64,000 nt of DNA from Candidatus Omnitrophica bacterium UBA6233. Its GTDB lineage: Bacteria > Omnitrophota > Gorgyraeia > Gygaellales > Profunditerraquicolaceae. Numbering within the stretch: position 1 is the first letter of the stretch; every line of letters begins with the position of its first letter. Below the pieces are notes generated by a model. That model was not told where the DNA came from and made no database searches. It saw nothing but the letters and a program-made list of their open reading frames with translations. The stretch is taken from NCBI GenBank assembly GCA_002440965.1, contig DJWJ01000019.1, forward strand, positions 15,054-79,053. Reading direction: 5' to 3'. A program made the translations under genes and the position numbers. Of this stretch, positions 25,761 through 32,355 are shown piece by piece.

Positions 25761-26070
25761 CATTGTCATTATGGTTGGCACAGGGCCAATTAGGTTATAA
25801 TGAGCTTAAAAAACAAAGTGGATTTATATGTCAAGGCTATTTAAGAAATGCAATGACCGCGATATTTTTTAAGTACAATAGCACCAAACATCTCGGACTA
25901 GGCTCTTTTATAATGGCTTCTATATAAGGCAATTTAGGCGATAATTTTTAAAGTATAGTCGCAATAAATTGGCATTATATAGGAATTGAGGCTTTTGCAG
26001 AAACAGATAAAGCACGCGTCTACCGTAAAAGAGATAATATGCGGTATGTTGTTAGGAAATTTTGCTGTAG

Positions 26071-26598
26071 TTAATTCAGGGGGGTTTTTATCTTTAGCGT
26101 TTTCTCAATATCTTTTAAAAGAAGATACAGGTGGAATTGGTCAATTGGTGAGCGCTCAAAACCAAAATGCTCATAAAAAGATCTGGCTGGTTCATCTTTG
26201 GCATGCACTACAATAGCTCTTCCACCGATGCTATCGGCTGCATAGGTAACCCGCAGCAAAGCCTCTCGCAACAAAGCCTTTCCTATGCCGACGCCTTGTT
26301 CGGTTTTATCAACAGCAAGCCGCGCGAGAATGATAACTGGAATAGGGTAATCAGCCAGCCCTTTTCCTACGCGTAGAGGGGCCTCCTGCTTGCCTACAGA
26401 ACCAATGGTTAGCGTATAATATCCTACGACTTTATTATTTCTGATTGTTACGTATGTTTTTGAGGAACCATTTTGGTTATTAATAATTGCGTATTTTTTA
26501 AGATACGAATTGAGGGCTTCGTTACGGCAGTCAAATTCACTAATGGAATGTGATCTTTGGAGTAAAGTGGGAGTGCTTAAAGAAAGCTTCCTACTCAT
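26071..26598 (-). CDS. GNAT-family acetyltransferase toxin (TacT-like)
   Basis: 175 residues with a GNAT fold: acetyl-CoA loop EQGVGIGKALL near 116-126 and the conserved SFYEHFGF tyrosine near 149 that serves as general acid in TacT-type toxins. This family acetylates the amino group of aminoacyl-tRNAs and blocks translation. The gene starts 8 bp before the end of the DUF1778 antitoxin gene, the standard antitoxin-first order. Proteins of this kind normally have 160-175 residues, so it looks intact. Confidence 0.88.
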   Translation of the reverse strand: MSRKLSLSTPTLLQRSHSISEFDCRNEALNSYLKKYAIINNQNGSSKTYVTIRNNKVVGYYTLTIGSVGKQEAPLRVGKGLADYPIPVIILARLAVDKTEQGVGIGKALLREALLRVTYAADSIGGRAIVVHAKDEPARSFYEHFGFERSPIDQFHLYLLLKDIEKTLKIKTPLN

Positions 26599-26866
26599 TA
26601 AAAATATCCGGCCCCTTAAAGAGGTTTTTTAGCTTTGGAATTTCGCGAGCCGGACTATCCAATGCCTCGCAGAAAGCCTTCCACTGTGGTTCAGGCAGTT
26701 GGAAATTGTTCCTATCAGCCATTAATTCTTCCGCTTCTTTCATTGCGCTTTCAAGAATAAATGCAGATAGCTTTTTTTGGCGTAGCGAAGCCACATACAT
26801 AAGGAATCTTTTTTTCCTGCTGTCGATACGGAAGTCAATCCGTGTATTTTTCTGTATTGTTGCCAT
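26591..26866 (-). CDS. DUF1778 ribbon-helix-helix antitoxin (TacA-like)
   Basis: 91 residues. The N-terminal ribbon-helix-helix region (KNTRIDFRIDSRKKRFLMYV) binds operator DNA; the C-terminal half (EPQWKAFCEALDSP and the residues after it) is the toxin-wrapping tail typical of DUF1778. ATG at 26866 has AAAGGAGGT 8 nt upstream and is preferred over more distal starts. A strong promoter lies at 26893-26921, so this pair is transcribed independently of the polysaccharide operon. Confidence 0.88.
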   Translation of the reverse strand: MATIQKNTRIDFRIDSRKKRFLMYVASLRQKKLSAFILESAMKEAEELMADRNNFQLPEPQWKAFCEALDSPAREIPKLKNLFKGPDIFNE

Positions 26867-26892
26867 ATTTCTTACCTCCTTTACCCAATAAA

Positions 26893-26921
26893 AATATAAC
26901 ATATTGTACACACATTGTCAA
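26893..26921 (-). promoter_or_regulatory. promoter of the TacAT pair
   Basis: Minus strand TTGACA (26916-26921), 17-bp spacer, TATATT (26893-26898), about 27 nt upstream of the antitoxin ATG. Near-consensus sigma-70 form. Confidence 0.75.
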
Positions 26922-26937
26922 CACAAAGTTTTTACAT

Positions 26938-26950
26938 TGCGATTTTTTTA
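26938..26950. repeat. 13-bp direct repeat, copy 2 (sugar transferase side)
   Basis: Identical to 25748-25760 and includes the stop codon of the sugar transferase gene. The immediately preceding bases tttttacattg are also found across the other copy, suggesting insertion or rearrangement at this sequence. Confidence 0.75.
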
Positions 26951-27508
26951 ATGCCGGACGCCTTCTTTGCGGATAACTTTTATTGCGGTCAAGAAAAGAA
27001 TACGGAGATCGAAGGCAAAGGAGAGATGATTTAGATAATATTCATCGAAGGAAACCTTTACGGGAATCGGCAGGTCATCCCTGCCGTTGACCTGGGCCCA
27101 ACCGGTGATACCGGGAGTAAGCTTATAGACCCCATTATCCGTCCTTAAGGCGACAAGGTCATCCTGATTAAACAAAGCCGGGCGCGGCCCGACAAAACTC
27201 ATATCTCCCTTTAAAATATTGAACAACTGCGGAAGTTCATCGAGGCTGGATTTACGCAAAAACCCGGAGCCGGGAATCAAATACTTTTCAGGATTTTCCA
27301 TCAAATGCGTGGCTACCTGGGGCGTATTTAATTTCATTGTCCTGAACTTAGCCATTTTAAAAATGGTATTGTTTGCGCCAACGCGATCCGTCCAAAAAAT
27401 AGCCGGCCCCTTAGACATTAGCTTAATGAATAAGGCGATAACTAACATCGGAACGCTCAATAGAATTATTAATGCTAAAGCCAAGATTAAATCAAAAATT
27501 CGTTTCAT
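26948..27508 (-). CDS. bacterial sugar-phosphate transferase (initiating, WbaP/PglC-like catalytic domain)
   Basis: 187 residues: one N-terminal reentrant/transmembrane helix (residues ~5-30), then the monotopic phosphoglycosyl transferase core with KMAKFRTM near 52, SSLDELPQL near 87, and MSFVGPRPAL near 104. It transfers a sugar-1-phosphate from UDP-sugar to undecaprenyl phosphate, starting glycan assembly. The ATG at 27508 begins the conserved MKRIFDL. Together with capD (before the TacAT insertion only ~45 bp apart) it may form a bacillosamine/QuiNAc/FucNAc-type initiation pair. Confidence 0.93.
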   Translation of the reverse strand: MKRIFDLILALALIILLSVPMLVIALFIKLMSKGPAIFWTDRVGANNTIFKMAKFRTMKLNTPQVATHLMENPEKYLIPGSGFLRKSSLDELPQLFNILKGDMSFVGPRPALFNQDDLVALRTDNGVYKLTPGITGWAQVNGRDDLPIPVKVSFDEYYLNHLSFAFDLRILFLTAIKVIRKEGVRH

Positions 27509-27546
27509 CATATCACTAATACATTCCAAGATATTAGCTACGCTGT

Positions 27547-28362
27547 CTATCTTACTTTAATTCTTTTAGTTTGCCCTAAGAAATTGTCTCTTGAAACAAT
27601 AGGCCTTCTTATCCTTTTTTCCAACTGTTTTCTGGCATTACCGGCGATATCTCCTCCTGCTTTGGCATCGGATTTAAGCTTCGGCACGCCTTGCGAATCT
27701 TCAACGCGATGGATTTCGGTAGTTGATCTTTCTCCAAGCATTGTAAAAATAAGCTCAAAATCGTCCATATGGTCGCGTAGATTTTCACGTTTTAACCGTT
27801 TTATCTTTTTATACTGGCTAGGCGTAATTCCAAAAGTGGCTTTAGAGATTTCTGCCGTTAAAATTTCATAATCCTTTTGTTCTTGCGCCCCGCGTTTCTG
27901 CCATTCATCCGTAAGTTCTTCCCGAATGGCAATGCCCCGTATCCGTTTTTCAATCCAGCTATCGGGATATCCTTTGAGCTTATAGAGCATCCTTGTTCGC
28001 TTGGTTGCCAATTCCGGGTCTTCTATCTCTTTAATACGTTCATAACCAACTTTAGCCAACCACCGCTTAAATGGCTCGGCTTTAGGAGATGGAATTGACT
28101 GAACAATACGAAAAATGCCTTCGGTATTGGCGCAATTCAGCTTTTGAGGCCCTCCTGCCGTCTTAATCAAAAGGGGGGTGGCAAATTGCCCCCACCCTTT
28201 GGACAACTCCGGATCCCTTCTACGCATATCCTTTATGTACCCATCAGGCTGCACCGAATCCGTAAGTACCGCCACTACATCATTAATCACAAACCACCAT
28301 TCATTATTATGAATGGTTTTACGCACCTTTTGCCCCTTAAATACTGCTATTTTTGTTTCCAT
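27547..28362 (-). CDS. BRO-N / phage antirepressor-like (DinD-like) protein
   Basis: 271 residues. An N-terminal BRO-type domain (residues ~1-110: WWFVINDVVAVLTDS, AEPFKRWLAKVGYERI) is followed by a basic central helical region and a C-terminal lysine-rich tail. BRO-N proteins bind DNA and are found in phages, mobile elements and as DinD-like damage-inducible proteins. ATG at 28362 has GAAAGGAGAAGG upstream. It is foreign to the sugar pathway around it and lies at the end of the accessory interval, just upstream of the sugar transferase gene. Confidence 0.8.
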   Translation of the reverse strand: METKIAVFKGQKVRKTIHNNEWWFVINDVVAVLTDSVQPDGYIKDMRRRDPELSKGWGQFATPLLIKTAGGPQKLNCANTEGIFRIVQSIPSPKAEPFKRWLAKVGYERIKEIEDPELATKRTRMLYKLKGYPDSWIEKRIRGIAIREELTDEWQKRGAQEQKDYEILTAEISKATFGITPSQYKKIKRLKRENLRDHMDDFELIFTMLGERSTTEIHRVEDSQGVPKLKSDAKAGGDIAGNARKQLEKRIRRPIVSRDNFLGQTKRIKVR

Positions 28363-28457
28363 ATCGCCCTTCTCCTTTCTCGCGTTATTATTATTTACCC
28401 TCTACTATAATTGACGCAAGAAAAGGCCAAATCTAACATTTATTTCTCAATACTAAA

Positions 28458-28517
28458 CCCCTTTAACCATCCCCTGATCCCATCCTTGCAGGGTGAAGGG
28501 CGGGGGGAGCAGCCAAA
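28458..28517. repeat. dispersed short repeat, copy A
   Basis: About 60 bp with core ccttgcagggtgaagggcgg, matching copies at 29761-29797 and 31129-31185 with small differences. It lies between the BRO gene and the first DUF4143 ATPase gene. Confidence 0.75.
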
Positions 28518-28526
28518 CAGCTTACC

Positions 28527-29690
28527 TTATAATATCTTTCCCGACCATAGTTGCTGCAAAAAAATCTCCCATGGTGATATTTCTATTTTACCGTGCAGCC
28601 TTTTCTCCTTTTCATTACAGACTACTATGCTTTTTTTTGGAGAACACGATTGGATAAAAGCCTCTAGCCCATTCATATCTTTTCCGTCAATCCGAGCAGA
28701 TCCTTTTACCTCTATAGCAACCTCCCCCTGGCCCAGGACAAAATCAACCTCAAGCCCCGACTTGGTCCTCCAGAAATTTATCGCAAAGTCCTTACCCGCG
28801 TAAGATCTATAAGCAATCATCTCCATAAGCAAGAAATGTTCGAACGCCTTACCAAATTCCGCTCCTTTTTGTTCGGCTAAATGCCTCTTTGTCAGGTAAC
28901 CGGCGACACCAACATCAAACATATAATATTTCGAGGCTTTTGTTATAACCTGCCGGGATTGCCTTTTCTTAAAAGGCTCTACCCTTACAGCCAACAGCGT
29001 ATCTATAAGTATCTGGTAATACTCTTTGACCGTCTTGGAATCGACACCGCATTCGCGGGCAATATTACAATAATTCGTTATCTCGCCATGCGAGTAGCCG
29101 AAAGCGTCAAAAAATCTTGAAAACGCGGGAATATTACGTGTCAGGCCTTCAGCAAAAACCTCTTCACGTAAATAATCCTGCACATAAGCCTCTAAAGATT
29201 TTTTACAATCTATGCCGCTTTGCAAATAATGAAACGGAATCAGGCCATGATTTAAAGCGCGCAACAAATCAAATTTTGTAATCTCCCGGCTGACAAGCGG
29301 AAAAAGCTCATAACGCCATGCCCTGCCTCCCAGCAGATTCGCGTGGCCTTTTTTTAATTTTCTTGCGCTTGAACCGCAAAGCACAAAACTCAAACCCTTA
29401 TTTTCTATCAACCAGTGCACTTCGTCGAGCACTTGCGGAACTTTTTGCACTTCATCGAGTATTACCGGTTCTTTAAGCACAACCTCGTCTTTTGCGAGTA
29501 ACTGTTCGCGCAAAAGCGAGGGATTTTTTGATATTTCAAAAAATAAATCCGTTTTTAGAAAATCATACACCACGCTATTGGGAAATCTTTCTTTCAGATA
29601 TGTGGATTTGCCTGTCTTTCTGGCTCCCCATAAAAACGCGGATTGGCGATGCGGAAGCCGCATAACCAGTTTTCTTGGGATATTTTTCAT
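28527..29690 (-). CDS. AAA_14/DUF4143 ATPase, copy 1
   Basis: 387 residues. Walker A GARKTGKST near residues 20-28, Walker B PVILDEVQ near 75, sensor-like FVLCGSSARKLKK near 102. A C-terminal DUF4143 nuclease-like region contains EVDFVLGQGEVAIEVKGS (residues ~310-330), resembling a PD-(D/E)xK core E-V-D...E-V-K. Function of the family is unsettled. ATG at 29690 lies 9 nt after GGAGG; the ATG at 29699 would be too close to it. It has its own promoter with a palindrome and is therefore an independent unit. Confidence 0.88.
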   Translation of the reverse strand: MKNIPRKLVMRLPHRQSAFLWGARKTGKSTYLKERFPNSVVYDFLKTDLFFEISKNPSLLREQLLAKDEVVLKEPVILDEVQKVPQVLDEVHWLIENKGLSFVLCGSSARKLKKGHANLLGGRAWRYELFPLVSREITKFDLLRALNHGLIPFHYLQSGIDCKKSLEAYVQDYLREEVFAEGLTRNIPAFSRFFDAFGYSHGEITNYCNIARECGVDSKTVKEYYQILIDTLLAVRVEPFKKRQSRQVITKASKYYMFDVGVAGYLTKRHLAEQKGAEFGKAFEHFLLMEMIAYRSYAGKDFAINFWRTKSGLEVDFVLGQGEVAIEVKGSARIDGKDMNGLEAFIQSCSPKKSIVVCNEKEKRLHGKIEISPWEIFLQQLWSGKIL

Positions 29691-29706
29691 TTGTATCATC
29701 CTCCGG

Positions 29707-29721
29707 ATTAGTATTACTAAT
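29707..29721. promoter_or_regulatory. palindromic operator-like site in the leader of ATPase copy 1
   Basis: attagtattactaat is a perfect 7+1+7 palindrome located just downstream of the -10 box at the expected transcription start, where a repressor would block initiation. Confidence 0.55.
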
Positions 29722-29725
29722 TAGG

Positions 29726-29754
29726 AGTATATACCATTTTAGTTAGAGCGTCAA
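29726..29754 (-). promoter_or_regulatory. promoter of ATPase copy 1
   Basis: Minus strand TTGACG (29749-29754), 17-bp spacer, TATACT (29726-29731), followed by a palindrome and a GGAGG ribosome site. Strong sigma-70 match. Confidence 0.75.
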
Positions 29755-29760
29755 GGCTTT

Positions 29761-29797
29761 TCCCCCATCTTGCAGAGTCAAGGGCGGGGTAAGAGCC
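29761..29797. repeat. dispersed short repeat, copy B (shortest)
   Basis: Retains the core catcttgcag...caagggcgggg and the following gagcc, shared with copies A and C. It lies between the two DUF4143 ATPase genes. Confidence 0.65.
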
Positions 29798-29808
29798 TTT
29801 CTTTAACC

Positions 29809-30999
29809 TTACCTATTGAGGAGTCCGGCAAGAAATAGCGGCCGCTTTATACCAACCATATTATAGCCATCAGCAAAGATAATTTTTGTTTTGATACCCA
29901 TACCCTTGAACTGGCTTCTCCCCTTGCCCTTACCGCCAACTTCAAAGACGATATCTTGCGAATCACGAATAAGATAATCCGGCGTTTTTGCCCCGCGCAT
30001 AGACTTAAGATAAAAAACTTCTTTGCCTAAGGCCCTAAACGCTTCCACAAAAAAATCCTCCCGCAAGCCACCGATAGCCTCATCAAACGGTTTATACAAA
30101 AGACGATACGGCAAAGCCATGACAACCTTAGGCTCCTTCATCACATTGCTCCCCATTGGGAAAATCCGATGCAAAACAAAAGCCCGTTCCAAAAGCGTAA
30201 TATACTGTTCAGCTTTATACTTGGTAATATGAACATTCTGTGACACCGAGGAATAGTTGATTCCGTCAACCCCTGAGCGCCCAATAAAACGGACAAGCTG
30301 TTCTATCTTTTCCAGCTCACCGGTCAGGAGCCTGGCGATATGAGGGATATCTTTACGAATAATCGTTTTGAGGATGTTTTCTAAAAGCGCCAGGGGCTGC
30401 GGTTCCCGCAAAGCGAATGGCATAAGGCCACCCTGGATATACGATAAAAAATGTTCTCCCGCCCTAAAAACATCCGCGGGGATCTTTCCCTCAACAATAT
30501 TCTGGATGGTTAAGACGGTAAACTCCTGCCCATATTTGAATTTCGCGTACTCCCGCAACGAAAAAGGATAAAGGGTTTTGAGCAGGACACGCCGCGATAA
30601 ATCGTAACCCGATTCATACATCCCTAATGCCGTAGAACTGGTGAAGATCACCCTGATGTCAAAAACATCGTAGAGTTTCTTGAGGTCGGCTTCAAAACGG
30701 GGATAAACATGCACTTCATCCAACAAAAACAACCTTATCCGCATCGTTTCATGCAAAGCCTTAACGAGATCAAAAAGATCACCCTCCATAGCATCCAGGG
30801 ATACATAAAAAGACCCTTCATTTGCCAGGGCCAGTTGTTTAAGCATGATCGTCTTGCCTGCTCCGCGCGGCCCAACGATTCCAATAAAATGAGCTCCGGC
30901 ATCCCGAGTAATGTCGTCATAAAGCTCACGCTTTTTATCGTATTTCTGTCCATCTTTCTTGGCCAGACGGTCAAATTCAAGCAATTGATTGATATTCAT
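29809..30999 (-). CDS. AAA_14/DUF4143-type ATPase, copy 2
   Basis: 396 residues. Walker A GPRGAGKT near residues 43-50, Walker B LFLLDEVHVYP near 92, and IFTSSTALGM near 117. The C-terminal region has PDYLIRDSQDIVFEVGGKGKG (about 345-365), where a D...E-V-G-x-K arrangement may be a nuclease-like remnant. Overall identity to copy 1 is low, so it is not a recent duplicate. A consensus promoter at 31025-31052 drives it alone. Role unknown. Confidence 0.85.
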   Translation of the reverse strand: MNINQLLEFDRLAKKDGQKYDKKRELYDDITRDAGAHFIGIVGPRGAGKTIMLKQLALANEGSFYVSLDAMEGDLFDLVKALHETMRIRLFLLDEVHVYPRFEADLKKLYDVFDIRVIFTSSTALGMYESGYDLSRRVLLKTLYPFSLREYAKFKYGQEFTVLTIQNIVEGKIPADVFRAGEHFLSYIQGGLMPFALREPQPLALLENILKTIIRKDIPHIARLLTGELEKIEQLVRFIGRSGVDGINYSSVSQNVHITKYKAEQYITLLERAFVLHRIFPMGSNVMKEPKVVMALPYRLLYKPFDEAIGGLREDFFVEAFRALGKEVFYLKSMRGAKTPDYLIRDSQDIVFEVGGKGKGRSQFKGMGIKTKIIFADGYNMVGIKRPLFLAGLLNR

Positions 31000-31024
31000 C
31001 TTATCTTTCTATTTTACTGTTACA

Positions 31025-31052
31025 AGTATATCACAAATATACATTCTGTCAA
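31025..31052 (-). promoter_or_regulatory. promoter of ATPase copy 2
   Basis: Minus strand TTGACA (31047-31052), 16-bp spacer, TATACT (31025-31030), 25 nt upstream of the ATG at 30999. Confidence 0.75.
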
Positions 31053-31128
31053 ATTGTTTTATGGAATGCTTATCATTACAGATAATTCCTATCGCTAATG
31101 CAGCTAATTTTTATTTTACGCTTTCATG

Positions 31129-31185
31129 CCCCCTAGCCATCTCCCTAATCCCCTCTTGCAGGATGAAGGGCGGGGGACAGCCAAG
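31129..31185. repeat. dispersed short repeat, copy C
   Basis: Core cctcttgcaggatgaagggc with aatccc before and acagccaag after. Minus-strand translation in one frame gives PPFILQEGIRE, strikingly similar to the epimerase C-terminus PPFTLEEGIRG encoded at 32209-32355; the DNA is also similar over about 40 bp. Confidence 0.75.
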
Positions 31186-31198
31186 AAAACGCTATCTG

Positions 31199-31585
31199 TT
31201 ATTCCGCTAATTCTTTTTCTTTTAATATTTTGTAATTTGTTTTAAAGTAGGTATTGAATATTACCCGGAAACTATTGTAGGGAGATATCGCAGGCCAGAC
31301 AACTTCGCAACTTTTACCCGGCAGGTAATAAGCATTAAGGATGGATAATTTGGTGTTTTCGCTATATTTACCACGCCTATATCCATGGTCGCCTTGAAGA
31401 ACAATAATCGGTTTTTTTACAGATTTAAGAAGAATCTCGTCAATAACTTCTAATATCAGCTTATTAGTTCCTAACACCTGTTCTATATAAGCGGAACTAT
31501 CCATCATCCCCTTTCGTTTCCACAAAGGTATAACATTGGCATCCCGGTCAAAAATCAATGGTTCATGAGGAGTATACTGCCTAAT
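31199..31585 (-). pseudogene. C-terminal fragment of a sulfatase/alkaline-phosphatase-superfamily membrane protein
   Basis: The open frame encodes ~128 residues beginning YTPHEPLIFDRD, continuing YIEQVLGTNKLILEVIDEI, IIVLQGDHG (metal-ligand D-H of the superfamily), ILNAYYLPG, and ending SPYNSFRVIFNTYFKTNY. These are the last third of sulfatase-like transferases/hydrolases. The N-terminal membrane helices and catalytic nucleophile are missing: the frame opens right at the stop of the RelE toxin gene. This is a truncated remnant created by the toxin-antitoxin insertion or an associated deletion. Confidence 0.75.
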
Positions 31586-31853
31586 TTATGTTTCTATATA
31601 CCGAGGCTCGAGAGGCAATCAAAGTAACAAAAACTTTATTCTTCTCTTTGTCAATCCCGTAAATCGCGCGGTAATCACCTACCCGGTATCTATAACGCCT
31701 CTTCTCACCCTTTAGCACCTTTATATTCGGGCCCCAGAAAGGATTACTTTCAAGCTCCTCAAAACACTTATTTAACCTTTTTGCCAGCTCTTCCGGGCAA
31801 GACTTATAGGACTTAAGCGCAGCCGGCATCAAAAGGACTTCAAAATTACCCAC
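31581..31853 (-). CDS. RelE/ParE-superfamily toxin
   Basis: 90 residues with the compact RelE fold: FEVLLMPAALKSYKSCP at 4-20, LKGEKRRYRYRVGDYRAIYGID in the middle and KVFVTLIASRASVY at the end. RelE-type toxins cleave ribosome-bound mRNA; ParE types poison gyrase. The typical basic residues (K49-R53 area, R56, R82) are present. It overlaps the antitoxin gene by 8 bp. Its stop is directly followed by the sulfatase fragment. Confidence 0.87.
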   Translation of the reverse strand: MGNFEVLLMPAALKSYKSCPEELAKRLNKCFEELESNPFWGPNIKVLKGEKRRYRYRVGDYRAIYGIDKEKNKVFVTLIASRASVYRNIN

Positions 31854-32079
31854 GCTTTACTTTTCTCCATCTGGTGCCTTTGCCTTTCAGGTATTGTCTT
31901 TCGCCCTCGGCAACAATCTTTTGCTCTGCCGAAGTAAGAGAGCCCTCTATCTGCTCAACAATCAATTCCCGGACAAATGAGGACATTGACATATACCTCT
32001 TTTTGCAGATCTTAACTGTTTCGTTATAAAGCGAGGATGGCATTCTTATCAAAAGCTCTTTATTCATAGTTACAGACAT
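31846..32079 (-). CDS. ribbon-helix-helix antitoxin partner of RelE
   Basis: 77 residues: beta strand KELLIRMPSSLYNETVKI then helices SMSSFVRELIVEQI (CopG/MetJ-type ribbon-helix-helix) and a basic toxin-binding C-terminus. ATG at 32079 has GGAGGTGA 5 nt upstream. The promoter and an 11-bp inverted repeat directly upstream indicate autoregulation by the antitoxin or the toxin-antitoxin complex. Confidence 0.85.
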   Translation of the reverse strand: MSVTMNKELLIRMPSSLYNETVKICKKRYMSMSSFVRELIVEQIEGSLTSAEQKIVAEGERQYLKGKGTRWRKVKRG

Positions 32080-32096
32080 TTTTATCACCTCCGAAG

Positions 32097-32121
32097 AAAG
32101 TATATCATAGTGATATACTTT
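32097..32121. promoter_or_regulatory. operator of the RHH/RelE pair
   Basis: Inverted repeat with 11-bp perfect arms (aaagtatatca / tgatatacttt) around TAG, covering the -10 box and part of the spacer. Classic position for ribbon-helix-helix autorepression. Confidence 0.75.
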
Positions 32122-32127
32122 TGTCAA
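32099..32127 (-). promoter_or_regulatory. promoter of the RHH/RelE pair
   Basis: Minus strand TTGACA (32122-32127), 17-bp spacer, TATACT (32099-32104), 20 nt upstream of the antitoxin ATG. Confidence 0.8.
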
Positions 32128-32208
32128 GCGGCATCCGTTACCCTCTCCATAGTCCGTATACAAGGTGCCCAACGGCCAGACGAAGAGCCCAAGCTGCGCG
32201 GCAATCCG

Positions 32209-32355
32209 TTAGCTTTTAATGGTTCCTCTAATCCCCTCTTCCAGCGTAAACGGCGGCTTCCAGCCAAGCAAATTCCTGATTTTTTTGCTATCAACGACAG
32301 AATTCCTGTCCCACGAGAATCCACATGTTATGATGTACCTCTCTCCTAATGCTAC
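32209..32355 (-). pseudogene. C-terminal remnant of an NAD-dependent nucleotide-sugar epimerase
   Basis: An open frame of about 48 codons ends WDRNSVVDSKKIRNLLGW, then KPPFTLEEGIRGTIKS and TAA. This is the standard C-terminus of GalE/WbpP-like extended SDR epimerases (VDSSKIRxxLGWxPxxSLEEGLRxT). Nothing upstream in this frame matches the rest of the enzyme; the GT9 gene ends at the same place. The remnant shows that a nucleotide-sugar epimerase once stood here, a common neighbour of initiating sugar transferases such as the one at 27 kb. Confidence 0.78.

Larger units (their letters stand above)
25705..26070. other. 366-bp intergenic region upstream of capD
   Basis: No credible reading frame. 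It holds a promoter-like pair at 25713-25740 and one copy of a 13-bp direct repeat at 25748-25760 whose partner lies beyond the toxin-antitoxin genes. The remainder is AT-rich DNA that probably arrived with the TacAT module. Confidence 0.6.

Noticed and set aside
32128..32211. Near-repeat gcggcatccgtta / gcggcaatccgtta flanking the region upstream of the RHH/RelE promoter
   Set aside because: Only 13-14 bp with one indel and no sign of mobility; may be chance.
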